Assembly: GCA_030062745.1 (NCBI GenBank) | Contig: CP099839.1 | Span: forward strand, 30,069,451 to 30,133,450 | DNA: 64,000 nt | Direction: 5' to 3' | Origin: Capitulum mitella | Taxonomy: Eukaryota > Arthropoda > Thecostraca > Pollicipedomorpha > Pollicipedidae | Shown here: positions 46,656 through 59,629 of the stretch, one piece after another | Position numbering within the stretch: the first letter of the stretch is position 1 | How the letters are laid out: each line of letters starts with the position of its first letter | Translations under genes and position numbers: made by a program | The notes under the pieces: generated by a model | Seen by the model: the letters and a program-made list of their open reading frames with translations, nothing else | What the model was told of the DNA's origin: nothing | Database searches by the model: none

Positions 46656-47003
46656 CTGGCGGACAGACCGCACCGATTAGGCATTCCGTCACTGGTCCCG
46701 ATAGTCCTTCGCAAAGTCGAACTAGGGTCAGGTATGACGGAAATAACAAATGAAAGCTTTCGGCACCAGTCTTTCGAAGTACTGAACGCGTCGGATGCAG
46801 GCAGACAGTGAGTTTACGAAAGTCGCAGCGAATGAACGACGCAGTCCGGCAGTCTTGCAGACTCAGCCAACAAAGCGTGTCTGCAGGAAAAGCACAGACT
46901 ACCGCCGCAGAGCGGATCCACGGCGGCAACCGACGCGCCAGTCCGCGAGAGGCCCGCCGACCGTTCCCGGGCCTGCTGCGGCAGCAGCGGTCACCCTTCT
47001 CAC

Positions 47004-47398
47004 CTCCAGCGTGAACTTCCACTGCGGGATGCTGAGCTCCTGAAGCGTGACGTTGTGCTCCAGACAGCGGCAGAACACTGCGAACAGGAAGTCGTTGATT
47101 TGGATCAAACGCGAGCGCAGGAAGACGCTCTCCAGCCGCTTGGCGGCCGGCAGCGCCGTGATCAGGGGAAAAATGTTGATGGCCTTCTCCACGTCCACCA
47201 CTGTCAGCTGCGCCAGCGACTCAGACTTGCGGATCGTCTCGCCGAGGCAGACGAAGTCCATCTTAGTGAGCGACACGCGGCCGATGACGAGATTCTCGAG
47301 GCGGGCACCGTCCGATCGAACCTCGTCGAACAGCCGGTGGTAGCCGCCCTTGTGGCTCTGCCCGTCGCACATGGGCAGCGGGTACATCGTACGTGATC
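47004..47398 (-). CDS. leucine-rich-repeat protein, internal exon
   Basis: Minus strand; acceptor 'tgactgtcggcag', 2-base entry; ends '...PQWKFTLE' before donor GTGAGA, phase 0, matching the last exon. Encodes 'LENLVIGRVSLTKMDFVCLG', 'LAQLTVVDVEKAINIFPLIT', 'LESVFLRSRLIQINDFLF' and 'LQELSIPQW', i.e. further repeats of the same type. Confidence 0.78.
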
Positions 47399-47983
47399 CT
47401 GCCGACAGTCAGACGCTATTCTCAACACGAGCACGAACACAGTGATGGCACGTTCTGGGGGCCGGGGGGAGGGGAGGCACGCATCCAGTACGGACAATCA
47501 CATTTTGAGACAACAGTCACATCAAAACCAGCGTTAGGTGGCCAAATTCCGCGACTGCCAAGCTCGCTACAATATGAGCAGGAGCCCCGGACAATTCGTG
47601 CCGATGGAAACCAACCAGCCCATTATGAAGCAAAAACGTGACAAAATCTGCTGCCGTTCTCACGGTCGCCTGTACGAAACCAAACCGACCAACGACGTTG
47701 GATCAAGCCTACTGAGCCATTTTTCACAGGACAAAGATAGAAACAGATGTTACAAACAGATGTGACACAATATTTCCGTATACTGAACCTTTTCCAACAG
47801 CACGCCTTCCTTAACGGACCCCCCCCCCCCAACGTCGCCTCATATCTCTGCGACACGGCCAAGATTTACCCCGTACCCGCCAGTTCCCCGAGGCGCCATA
47901 CGTCCTCCATCCCTGCCCCAAGCGGCGTGCCCGTCTGGCCGACTTTCAATCACGCGTCCTCCATCCCGCAGTTGGCAGCGTAC
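47399..47983 (-). other. intron of the LRR gene
   Basis: Donor 'GTACGC' after 47984 and acceptor at 47399-47400 on the minus strand. No repeats beyond a poly-C run at 47819-47830. Confidence 0.6.
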
Positions 47984-48250
47984 CTGCCTGGTCCACCAGG
48001 TGCCAGACCCCCTCCACAATGCGGACGCGCCTCTCGTCCTTGAGGTTGAGGGCCAGCACGTCCATCAAGTGCTCTAGCTCCTGGTCGGGCCCGGCGCGCG
48101 GCAGGCCCACGCCGGCCCGGTGCAGCGGCACCTTGCGCACCGCGTCCGGATCCGTGCCCTGCTTCTTGTTGCGGACCATGGCAACCCGGTTCAGACGGAT
48201 GTAGCTGGTGTTGGTCAGGTCCACGAGCCCTTCCGCCAGGGACACCGACA
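47984..48250 (-). CDS. leucine-rich-repeat protein, first visible exon
   Basis: Minus strand; acceptor 'cccctccggcag', exit phase 1, compatible with the 2-base entry of the next exon. Encodes 'VSLAEGLVDLTNTSYIRLN', then 'LEHLMDVLALNLKDERRVR' and 'IVEGVWHLVDQA'. The upstream exons and start were not found; the gene therefore begins beyond 48250. The three exons give about 483 residues. Confidence 0.65.
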
Positions 48251-49170
48251 CTGCCGGAGGGGTGCTCCGTCAGCCCTGGGGCGACAAGCCGCACGCACAT
48301 GATCGTATCGCGACCAACATCAATATGACATTTGGAGGTGCGGCGCAGGATGCCGACCACACCGAACCAGGCCATCAGAGAGATATTCAGCAATCGATAC
48401 AACCGGAAGCAATCGACAGGTGAAAACATCGGACTCATAGCTTGTTAAAAGGTTCAGCAGTACCCCCGTCAAACTTTACCGCTACGACAGGAAAGTCGGG
48501 AGATGGCTGATAGGGGTCGTGCGGACCGCAGGGGAGACTGCAATTTGCACTAGCTAATATTACCATACTAAAGGACCTATTTTTGAGTAGTCAGCACCGG
48601 TCAACACGAAATGAGGATTAAAAAGTAATTCGCCGGAAACAAATGGTCTTAGCCCACGCAAACAAAAACATCGAAACTTCTCAGACGCTTCTTCCCATCC
48701 TCTCAAGTCCCTACGTCGACTGTTGAAGTCCGCTTAACCGTATTCCAGCCAGCAGACCAAATCAGAACCCCTTAGGAGTTTTCATCTTCCACTTCTGAAC
48801 GGTCTCAGGTGGAACCACGGAAATTTGTGGTTTTCCTGACATTCTTTCACGAACTTCCGGCACAAACATTGAGCTTGTAACTTCATCAGGGGCAGGTTAA
48901 GGAGGGTTTTTAGCAGACATGTTGGGCCGTTTTTCGTTACTTTCGAGCCGGTGCTCTCGATGTGTTTTCGATGAGAATCAGGCCACCATTTCTTTCCACT
49001 ACGCCTGTTCTTTTCATATCTTATCACCAGACATGTGCCTGGATATCGCTGAATGCACGTTATCCTCGTGCAGTTTCAACCTCTCGCTGAACTGGGCCCG
49101 TCCATTGCGTCATCTCGGGAATTCGTGTCTCTCCGAGGAAAGCGGTGCCCACGTGATGCAACAGTTACCA
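48251..49170. other. upstream of the LRR exons; no firm gene
   Basis: This interval should hold missing 5' LRR exons if they are close, but none is convincing. At 48780-48900 the minus strand is open in two frames with protein-like text ('ISVVPPETVQKWKMKTPKGF' in one), without a recognised family. Confidence 0.35.
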
Positions 49171-49174
49171 CGGG

Positions 49175-49535
49175 CGGATCCAGGATTTCGCCAGGGGTGG
49201 GGGCGCAAATGGTCAGCACGGGGCCCCCTTCCGGACGCCACCCCCATTTTTACTTTATTTCTTGCTCTTCATATGTGCAGCAAAAACGTTGGTCTGCTCG
49301 GGTTCAGCCTGCATGTTTCATGTAGTTTTGTGTTTTTTACCACATGACGTAACCGAAGACAAAATCGGGCGAGTCACCTCATTTAAGAAAATTTTACGTT
49401 TTCCTTCCCTACATGGTGGCCGAAATATCATAATAGCAGCGGGATTTCAGGCGGCTGCGCCCCTCCCTCTATTTGAAATGTGTCTATATCTGGTCCAGGA
49501 CCCCCTCTGCCCATTGTAGCTTCTGGAAACTTTTT
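49175..49535. repeat. possible MITE/SINE-like repeat starting 'gggcggatccagg'
   Basis: The opening 'gggcggatccagg' recurs near 54226 and 54390. Such openings followed by 'ggggcgc' are common starts of short dispersed repeats. Ends are not defined. Confidence 0.35.
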
Positions 49536-49606
49536 TGCTAGCTTTTGGGTGGTCTCGGTCCGCCTGCTGCGTCAGGGTCTCTAGCGGACTCAGGTTCCTT
49601 TTACAG

Positions 49607-49634
49607 TTTCACGCGTCCCTTGGGACGCGTGAAA
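49607..49634. repeat. perfect 13-bp hairpin
   Basis: 'tttcacgcgtccc', a 2-base loop 'tt', then the exact reverse complement 'gggacgcgtgaaa'; three 'agctcc' repeats follow. Confidence 0.85.
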
Positions 49635-49639
49635 GCTCC

Positions 49640-49930
49640 AGCTCCAGCTCCAGCTCTTGGCGATTTCAGGGCCCCTGTGCCGTGTCATGGGCCCTCTGAA
49701 CGTCTCGGGTAGTCTATGGCTGAATCAGCGACTTTCCTTTGTTACATGGGGTATATTTGGCAGTCTTCGGGCCCCTTTAGCCGTATCAGGGGCTTTTGTT
49801 GGTGCTTCAGGGAATATGGCGCACTGGCAGTCTCACGGAACCTTTTCTGTGCCAGGAGCCGCCTAACACACTTGGAGGCCCTCTGGCCGTCCAGGTCCAC
49901 AATACTGTCACAGAGGTCCTCTGATCCTCT
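49640..49930. repeat. second copy of the decayed GC-rich repeat of 11.75-12.0 kb
   Basis: Shares in order 'ggccctctgaa', 'tacatggggtatat.tggcag', 'ctggcagtctca' and 'tgtgccaggagccgcc' with 11760-11940. Confidence 0.7.
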
Positions 49931-50164
49931 TTGTGATGGCAGGGGGAGATGTGATGGCGGTCGCCCCATCACATCTTCCCCTGTCTGGGATCCTCGTCTT
50001 ATCCTGGTCAGCCTCGAATCCGACGCAAAACGAAGATAACCTACATTCCATCGGGATCCCGGCACATGCCTGCTTACTACATGTTACGCCTGATGACGGT
50101 CACGGTTCCAGACAGGTAAAAGGGGCACTCAAGACCTTACTTTTCGAAAAGTAGGTAATCAAAT

Positions 50165-50520
50165 TTAATGTCAAGAACAAAAACGAAAGCAGTGTATAGG
50201 AGTACGTAATTTGCGCCTACGTACATTTACGCATACGTAACACACTGAATCTTTCCTGCACATCTCTCCTCGTACATTTGTCTACTCGTACATTTGTCAT
50301 AGTGCATTTGCCGAACGTCCACTTGCACGTACATAGATTTGTCATACGCACGCCTGCCATAATAAGTACATTTGCTGCTACGTGCGTCTGAATTTATATG
50401 CATTCACCATCCGTACATTTGTGCGTAAGTACATTTGCACGTCATGCATATGTCATACGTATAATCGGGCGTGTATGCATTGGTGTGCGTATGTTTGCGC
50501 ATCTACCTTTGCCTTACGTC
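50165..50520. repeat. degenerate 'cgtacatttg' array
   Basis: About 20 loosely spaced copies of 'gtacatttg', 'catacgt' and variants, period roughly 16-20 bases. Confidence 0.6.
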
Positions 50521-53500
50521 CGGGTCTCCACAAAAGTAATGGTAGGTGTGAGGCTCCATGACAATATGGAGCGTATTTCCCGAACTGTAGGTAATATAGC
50601 GTCACAAGAACACAGCATGGTACGTTACAATGTTTCGCATCATTCTGTACAAATGCGTTCATTTGCATTGTCTCACTGCTGCTAAATTTTCCAAAATAAT
50701 GGCTCTGTTTCATTCGCCAGAGGTTTCACCGCCTCCTGCTGCGTATGCTCCTGCCAGTTACGACCCTTCGCTGACAGGTGGCTGGTTGTCTCGGGGGCAT
50801 GTTTAGAAGCTGCCTTTCATAGTAGATCGGACAGCTGTTAACACGCCGGACAATGAATGGATGTGTTTCGTGCGCCATAAGAGGGCGGAGAGGACCGGCT
50901 TCCTACTGACTGGCGTAGCAACCGTGTGCTGCACAGAGCAGGTTGGCCGAGTGTGCTATCGTTGAACATAAAATGGGTGATACGGAACCGCAAGCTCGCG
51001 CCAATGGATAGCCGTCTTTTTTTTCCTCTATTCTCATTGCTGAGCACGCGGGTTGCATGGGAGCTTTGGGATGCAGACTTTGTGGTTCATACTGGAAACA
51101 CACGGGAATACACGCGTTGAAGAATGTGGTGATACCAAGCGACTGGAAATGATCCATCGGCTACAAATATTGGAGTCAGCCTTGGGGAAGGCATCAAACC
51201 CATCCTAACCCAAACCGGAATAGCCAGCGGTATCTTTAATTAAGATGTCATTAAACGGAATTCAGGCTTTGTCGGGGCAGACAGCTCTAATTCCTAGCAG
51301 GCGGTGAAAAATAATAAACTCCTGTCTTGCGAAATGTTCGTGAAGTTAAAAAAGCTGGACACGCCCGGCATCTATCTTGGTGTTACGTTTATGTACCCTT
51401 ATGATTGATAAACAACTTGCATTTATGCCTTTGACACGCGCAACGGAGGATCTCTGAAAATTACACGCAGTGCAGGAGAGACGCAAAATTCTCTTTCCCC
51501 CGTCAACTATGAAGCCATCTAGTGGCATGAAACTTTCAGGGTGAGTGGGAGGCGGTAGACAATTATATTTCTCCAAGTTTCGTGACCCTAGGGCAAGATC
51601 TTCGAGATCGGATGGGGTCAAATGTTCAGAATTTCGCCGATATGGCAGCTTTTGTGACTTTTGCCCAGATAATTATCATGGCTGATCGAAAGTATGCCAA
51701 AATCAGAAGTATTCTTTTTTCAAGGGTGATCCACGGCGGCACACAGCACACAGCATTTAACTCCAGATCGCTCGTATATCATCTAATATTGCCGTTGATA
51801 ACGCATGGCGGGGGGTCGATCGGCTGGTTTTGCCACTCTATGGTTGACATTTTGGGACCATATCTCCACAAATTTACGACTGACTTTCCGACTTTTTTAT
51901 TTCCATTTTTGGCGACACACTACATATCAATTTAAAGTATGTAAAAATACGCAATCCGCGACAAACATGAGGTCAGGAGTGGGATGGATTTCGGCCACTT
52001 CACTGGATTCCGGCGTGGATGCCGGCGTGGATGCCGGCGGCGAGATTTTCAGCGTGACACCCTTTCAGACCCAAGTTTCATTTCAGGCTAGCCCCTGCAA
52101 GAACATTTGACAATGTCGGTATCCTAAAGAATGATCAACATTTCACACTGTATCAAAGATATATTCACGCTATATCAAACGAAACATTTCTATCGAACTT
52201 AACCATCCCCTCCCTTCGGCCCTCGGTCAGCAAAAACAATATGACCCAGGTCGCCCCTCCCCCGTCTTTACGCTCCTACGCCCCTGCGGTCATACCATAT
52301 ACTAGCACTGTATACTTATCTCACGATAGTACCACATGGTCACCCAATCCATTCGTTTTGTTGAAATGATGCATATGCAAAGGCATGCATATCATGAACC
52401 AGTGGTAATCTGCGCGAACAGTTCGAACCTAGCCATGCTAAACATAAGCTGCAATTGTGTAAAGCCATCCAATGGAAGACATCGGCGACATGAGTGGATC
52501 CGTGCTAGTGGTGTTCAAAGGTATGCTCCGACTCGTCATCCCGGGTACATCGGACCGGGAACGGATAGCTGACCTACCATTTGCTCTTTTCTCTTCGCGT
52601 TAGCTTGACGCCACTGGAAATGTCTGATATAGCTGGGGTATGAATATCCATGTTTCCCAACATTCACAACACTGATGAGTACATAAGTTCTACCCTCGCC
52701 GGACGGGAGGGATTTTCGTTCGCACCAATGACAGGGGGGCGGGGGTCGACACCCCGTCGCCATTTGGCCCCTAACTGAGCTAGCGTCTGGAGACAAAAAT
52801 AAAACGTTACCCGTATGCCCAAGAAATCCAACAGTACTCGTGCCGACCCAGTCAGATCAGCCAGTGACCTCCTGGGTCAAGTCAAACTTTATGTTTGGGA
52901 ACTAGACATAGATTTTTAGACATAGACATAGAAAAATGTAGACATAGATTTTCCTCACGTAGAACGACACATGCGAGACCAAATAGCTCCAAATCGTCTT
53001 TTCAAAAATTAGCATAGGAACATTCTAAGGTCAAAAGAAGTCATTCTAAGGCCGCTGACCTCGTCTGACCTTGAAAAGGTCACTGGCCTATGTAAAGTGG
53101 CCTGCGCTCATGTGGACTACCATTCCGATCCTGTTTCATGCCAGTCGTCTGCCGTTTAGGCATACATTTACCCTCAAACAGTAAACAGAAACATTTGGTG
53201 CAAAAATCATTCAGCAAGCCTTCAGTAATGACGTCATAGCCCAGTGCCCTGAGATGACCTGGATCACTGTTTTTCTGTTAAACATGCGTAATGAATGTGT
53301 CGTCGGCTATGCCAAATTTCACGGCGCTGTCGTGCGCCGTTTTGCCGTGGTCTAGAAAACACTGCTTGGGGGTGGCATCCACCTCCGTCGTCCGGCGAAG
53401 GTTAAGTTCTTATCATTGCGAACCGATAGAGGACTGGGAGCCAAGTTCCACATTCTGGAGGGGCCCAGCTCAGCACTGGCGGGGGGGGGGGGTCAGCTGA

Positions 53501-54637
53501 ACATTGGGGGGTCAGCTGGACAGTGGAAGGGGGGCATGCCCCCCGAAGAGATACAAAGTTCCGTTCCTGGTAACGTGTGTATGTATGCCAAAATGTATTA
53601 GAGGAAGTTAAGTGCTCGCATGTGAATAAACGCAGTATTGGTCCGTTTAACCTGGTGTCACTACCATTAATCTGTCCTGGCAATGACATTCACCATGTAC
53701 TTATCATAAATGCTTTTTCTGTACACCATATGAACCGTTCATTTGCGTGTACGCCATTTCCAATGCCACTACTCAGAAATCATTCAGCCGTTATCGCGGG
53801 ATACGGCCCGGTCAGTCTTCGCTATCCCCAACAGCGCTCCGGCAGAACATGGCACGTGATCAAGAATCTGATCAGTTTGACAGCCGAGAAAGTTAGCGCA
53901 ATGGCGGAACTAAAAAACATGTCCACCGACCCCGCCTACCGAGCGTAAATGTTTTTTCCGTGTTTTTAGGCCAGAAATTAAAACATGAACCACAGATCTG
54001 AAGTTATTACGGGTACTGCTATGTCGCTGCAGCAAGCTACTCAAATTACATTGCAATCGTACCATATACACCGGAGCTAAGGCCGGTTTGCCATAAGAAC
54101 CCTAATATCTACCATTTCTTTTGTGGAGACCTATACATCTGCTTTACGTAAATTTCTCGTGGAATCGTTAGTCCGTGTTCTATTTTTTGCTTATTATCGC
54201 ATGTAAAGGCAGCATTCAGACAGAAGGGGCGGATCCAGGGGCCCACAATGGGCGTATCAGTAGAAGTTTACCATGTCATGAATCTTACTTCGACACAATC
54301 CGATTCCAAGGACGACTGTGAAATGTTCTGCGAGTTTTACGCGAAGCATATGTTTTTTTTTTGCAGAAACTATGGCATATGCTGCCTTGGGCGGATCCAG
54401 GGTAACCTTACTTGGTGCCCATAACTGACGCTAAGCACCGCAGTACTGTTCACAACACGGCAAATACGACTGAAAAAACGATACAAAACATTTTATCCTC
54501 CTTTTCGGATTCCCGGTACCGATAATGATAGTTGCTATTTTGGTGAAAACGCATTCTGGGTCACAATAACTGTTTTGAGGTCGCTTTAGATTCCATCACA
54601 TGTAAGAGCAAACAGGCCGGAAGGTATTCATATAAGA
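50521..54637. other. no gene seen
   Basis: Four kilobases with short frames only. Small features: three 'gcgtggatgccg' copies at 52012-52040, a 'gacatagacatagattttt' repeat at 52908-52952, and poly-G and poly-C runs near 53480. 53030-53280 has 'tgaccttg' phrases like VPS51 intron 1. Confidence 0.45.
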
Positions 54638-54655
54638 ACATTCTTTCCGATAGGG

Positions 54656-54701
<46 letters not shown>

Positions 54702-54745
54702 AACATTATATATATAAGAACATTCTTTCCGATAGGGGGTCCTGG
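54638..54745. repeat. (ta)n flanked by duplicated 26-bp segment
   Basis: (ta)n at about 54658-54699. 'aagaacattctttccgatag' followed by 'ggggt' occurs immediately before it and again at about 54714-54740. Confidence 0.85.
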
Positions 54746-55424
54746 CTACGTCACTGATATTCGAGTATCGTGAAACATATACCGCCAGGCCAACATGTCA
54801 GACTCTAAGGCCTCAAGCATATGCAGTCACAACACACACAACGATATAGGCATTTCTGCATGTTGCACAAATCAAGACGCAAACTTACTATTCTTCGTTC
54901 CTGACACAGTCACTGTAAGCTAAGTTTTGTACCGTAACTGTAGGCTAAGTTTTGTTCTGTGCCTTCCAGAGTCGGTGGCCGCAGGGCAAAAACGGGTCTG
55001 AGCCTTGCAGTATGGGTAAAACTACCAGGGGGATGGGGGACATGCCCCCCACTTTTGGCCAGTAGTGCGGGCGCTCCCTTTAAGTCACAGCAAAAAGGGG
55101 TTTCAAAGGAAATAAAAAGAACTCTTAAACCCCATCCTCAATAAATATGAAATCCGTGGAGTTCTCCTTTTTTTGTTTTGATGACGGGACACCTTTTTTA
55201 AATCTACAGCAAGCCTCCGCTTCCAAACGCCCCTCTCTCCCGCACACTGACCAACCACGTCTCCTCGTGGACAAAGCGTCCCTTACATGTCACCGATCTC
55301 GTCCAGGCCGGGTAACTCTGAAATACCCAGCGCCCCATACAGGGCACAATTTGGCTCCCATCACAGAACAGACACGTCTACGATACATTCACCCCTTACA
55401 GGCCATGGGCCCCTCGCCCAGATT
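54746..55424. other. no gene seen
   Basis: No coding or clear repeat structure up to the 'ggcgcc' repeat block. Confidence 0.4.
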
Positions 55425-55995
55425 AGGCGCCGCTCGGGGGCCTAGCGCCCTTGGCGAACGAGGCGCCCCTTACACATCAGGCAGTGCTCATATATTTGGC
55501 GCCTCCTCTACAGACCAGGCGCCTGTACGGTACACCTCAAAGACCAGTCACGTCTACGACGCAGCTGCCCATTAAAAGCCAGGCACCCCCTACAGATCAG
55601 GCGCCCCTCAGGGGCTGGGCGCCATTCGCGAGCCGGGCGCCCCGTACACATCAAGCACACCTCATATTCTTGGCGCCCCCTCTACAGAACAGGCGCTCGT
55701 GCGGGATACCTTAAAGACCAGTCACGTGAAGGCGATGAAGGCGATGAAGGCGCCGCTTACACACCAGACGCTCCCCGTACAGATCAGGGGCCACTCGGGG
55801 GCTCGGCGCCCTTGGCGAACGAAACGCCCCGTACACATCAGGCGTCCCTCATATATCTGGTGTCCCCTCTACAGGTCAGGCGTTCGTAAGGGACACTTTA
55901 CAGACCAGACGTCTATGATGCAGGCGCCCCTTTCAGACCACACACCCCTACCACAGATCAGGCGCCTCCCACGTATTTGTTGCCCCATCTACAGA
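55425..55995. repeat. ~183-bp decayed tandem repeat rich in 'ggcgcc'
   Basis: Three diverged units starting near 55440, 55620 and 55800. Each runs 'gcgcc.ttggcgaacgaggcg', 'tacacatcaggc', 'ctcatatatttggcgcc', 'ctctacagaccaggcg' and 'acctcaaagaccag'. Within units, 'cagaccaggcgcccct' recurs as a shorter sub-repeat. Confidence 0.75.
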
Positions 55996-56089
55996 CCAGA
56001 CTCTCGTACGGGACTTGTACGTACATCTAGATAAAAAATGTATTGATACATGTACATTTAAGCCCGTAAACATGTCAGAAAACTCACAA

Positions 56090-56680
56090 TTTCATGGCGC
56101 CCCTGCTGGACATCGACGCCTCCCCCCTGGAGGTTGGCGCCTCTGCACGAATGGTTCTTCACCCCACTTTTTGTCGCGCTCCTGCACCCCTGCCTTTCGG
56201 CCGCTACGGCCGCGCACGGCACTCAAACCCAGCCTAAACGAGCTGACATTCGGAGGGACTGGTGCGTACAACGCAGACCTCCAGTGAGCTCGTCCACTCC
56301 GCAGCAGCCCTACCATTTCCTTTCTCCCATCCGGCTCCACACGGGGGCGGCGACCTCGCTTTCTAAGCGAACGGCTCCGGTTCCGGGCCGCGGTCTGGCG
56401 GCCGCGGCGATGTCCCCACCAGACGAGAGCGGGCGCGGGGAGTCCCCGCCGCCCAGTGGGCCTCGCTGCGGCGGCAGGCGCCGCGCGTTACGTCACGGCG
56501 GCCAGCCCTGGCCCGGACGCGTCTGTTGGCAGACGGCGGCGGCCGGCCCGCTCGGCAAACCTCGCCGTGGTCGGCGCCTTCACGCAGGAACAGCTGCTAT
56601 GCTGGCGCGCCGATGGGATACGGTGGAAGCGTGCGTCCCAGCGCGGGAGTCGGGATTACGACGCACGGGTGGTGCACAAC
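56090..56680 (+). promoter_or_regulatory. GC- and CpG-rich island; possible promoter or first exon
   Basis: Very high CpG density, especially 56350-56580. An ATG at 56410 in a good context opens 'MSPPDESGRGESPPPSGPR', and another frame stays open for 188 codons, but neither shows a family. This could be the 5' end of a gene whose remaining exons I cannot find. Confidence 0.3.
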
Positions 56681-59179
56681 ATATTGATAACGGCATGTCT
56701 CCGCAAGATATCGGCCCCACGGGTCATACACGCAGAAAACGCAGCCTCCAGCATCCCTGTGGTCTTGCCTTTAACAGGGCAGGAGAACGGAATAGGATTA
56801 AGGGTTCTGAAGGCGCCACGAGGTTGGCATACACTAGGGTGTTGCTTATCAAATTACTTCCTTGATTTCCGTACGTCTGAATATTTGAATAATGAAGCGC
56901 AAACAAGGGGCACGGGAAATAAGTTCAGACGCACGGTACGGGCTTCACATGCATCACAGTTCGTGCACGCTCAGCTATATAGCCAAAACATGTGTAGAAA
57001 CCGCGGGATTTCACGTAATTAGGTCGCACGGGCATGGAAAGGTACTCCTGCCTACTCTTTAACGGGTAGGGGACTAAAAAAAAAAACGCCTTCTGATGCT
57101 GAGATTAACGGCTCCACAACTTCAGTCTGCAAGACGACGGATGAGCGACTAATTTAATCTGAGGTGTTCTAAGTCCCTGAAATGACAGGCATCATAGCTC
57201 TGAGTAACGTAACACAAACAAATCTAACACGAGTTGTGCCAAATAGTTCAATTACAAGAGGCATTAACCTGCCACTGACTGGGGGACGGGTGAGTTTATT
57301 ATCCCCTCCCCCACCCCTGGGTGGATTTCTTAGATGTCTCCAAAACAAAAGAACGCAACGTCCAGAAACCTCTAGTACCTTGTTTACACCGATTGTGCAC
57401 ATGCTGGCAACAATTTGGGAACTAGGTCATCTTGGGTCACCTCTTAATGTCGTCATAAAGACGACCATGTTTTGTGATTTGGCGTTCAGTTTTACTCCAC
57501 CGCCGTTCTGTCTGTGCTTTTACAATGAATGCTGTCTGTAGCTTGCGTTACATATAAGCATGACCTGAGAGCTCAATCTGAAGCACGTCTGACGTCATGC
57601 TACGTCATCCTAGGTCCAATATGCATTTTTCATTCTTCGGATCTGGTGAGTTTACAATTTACAAAAGGAAGTGAATAAGCTGATTTTTGGATATGGCCAG
57701 ACACACTATCGAACTGCCTTGCAAAAAACCGCACGTACGGTTTGCACAACACTTTTTTGCAACATTGCAGTATTTTTCGTAGTCTGACCTTGGGTGGTCT
57801 TATGCAGATTTCAACAGCGATTTTTCTTAGCGAGTAAAGTGGTGGCGTCTGTTTGACATTCCGGATGACCGGTGTGGAGATGCCTTTGCGATGTTGTGCA
57901 ACATTTCGTGGGAGATGTGCAACATGTGACAAACTGAGTTGTACAGCCATCCAGAGCTGTCAGATGGAGCTTACCACCGTGCTCGTATTCCTCCAAATTT
58001 GAGACTAAAAATACTGATATGTGGCGTATGTCGATAAAATGGGCCATTTCACGGGCTGTTTGTGCCCAAGACTCTTTGGAAGTGTCTTGATAGAATCTCC
58101 GTGTAAAACGGACCAGGAAATATGTATTGTGTGACACGTTATAAAGGAGGTCGAATCTGATCCAACCTGTGACCGTGGCCTTGTACGATCTAGGGTCAGG
58201 TGGCACTTGGAAAATACCATTAAGCTGCCAAGAACATATCATCACGCAAACTTCACTCTCGGTCTGCTTTTCATTGGGATTAATCGACGTTAGAAAAAAA
58301 AATCGTCACTTTTTCATATTTGACCTATTTGACATATTTTGAATCAGCCAATCGGACGATCGTTTCTCGAGACAAACGGGACAGGGTGTTAACCCCTCCC
58401 CCCAATGGAAGGCGGTGAAATATACTTAAGCCCTGGGGAACTGCTGACAACACGATTATAATATTACTGCGAAACATGATCAATAAACTGCCAAAATTGC
58501 ATTATTTTGCGACTTTCGGCTTATGGCATCTTCAGGTCCTCACAAAAAGAAATGAATTCGATACACCACATAAACACTACGCACTACACACCATGGTCCT
58601 CGACTGCGGAGAAACCGACCTTTAGCATATTCAGAATCTAACAATGTACGAACTAAACGAACCCCGCGTCGAAGCGATACATATAGTCACGTGCCATACT
58701 ATGTGAAAGGTTAGTTTGTCTGCAATCAAGGACAATGGCGTGTAATGTGCAATGTTTATGTGATACACCGAATTCAACTTCTTTATGTTCGGACCTGAAG
58801 TTGGCGTAAGCCGATAGCTTATTTTCTTGTTCTGGCCTATAATGTGTCGCAAAAATAATACAATTTTGTCCGTTTAATGGCCTTGTTTTGCACTGACGGG
58901 TGGCGAAACAACCCAGTCAATGCCGGGTTAAGCCGGATCTTGACGTCACCGATGGTGGTGCATGCGTCGGCACCGCATCTCCCGCGCGACTGTAGCTGCC
59001 TAACGAATAATATCGAGATGTACTTGTAGACGGAACAACGACGGGAAAATCACGTGAGGCGTGCCTGACAATTCCATTCCCCTGTTGTCCACACATAAAT
59101 GTATGCAGGGAACATCAAAATCCATCACAAAACGATTGTAATCCAATCCCAAATCCTTTGGGCCAAAAGAAATGTAGTT

Positions 59180-59183
<4 letters not shown>
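56681..59183. other. no gene seen
   Basis: Short frames only. Contains the second copy of the short dispersed repeat of 965-1012 at 57030-57075. No other structure supported. Confidence 0.45.

Positions 59184-59216
<33 letters not shown>
59184..59216. repeat. (ta)n microsatellite
   Basis: About 16 TA dinucleotides. Confidence 0.95.
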
Positions 59217-59221
<5 letters not shown>

Positions 59222-59629
59222 GAAAGCATCGCAATCTAATTCTCAATCCGTTTTGCAGCCCTGTCTTCGAAGAGTTATGTTCGTTCAAACAGTCACAACA
59301 GTACGCATCACGGTGTTTATTGTTGGTGATGAGGGTTGAGCGTCAGCCATCGTTCGTACCACAAACTTTCACCCTTTTGTGAAACTTGGAGAGGAGTCAT
59401 TATGTAACAAACATTGCAAACGGCATTCTCTCATACCCTTTTTCCCTTATACTTGGCGGTTTGTTTAGGTTCAGGAAAAACATGATTTCGTTTATCTCGT
59501 ACATGAAAACAGAGGAAGGAGATAAAACACATGATCTGTACAGCTGCGCATACTAAATTGTTAGAGTATAAAGAAATTTAGCGCTTCCAACATCGACAAT
59601 CTTCCTTCACATCCAGGTACGTAGCCAAG

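Noticed and set aside
48780..49030. Minus-strand frames as possible 5' LRR exons or another gene
   Set aside because: Two overlapping frames look equally protein-like, neither has clear splice sites nor leucine-rich repeats.
55147..56034. Frames of 87-142 codons through the 'ggcgcc' block
   Set aside because: They follow a decayed ~183-bp repeat and shift frame from unit to unit.
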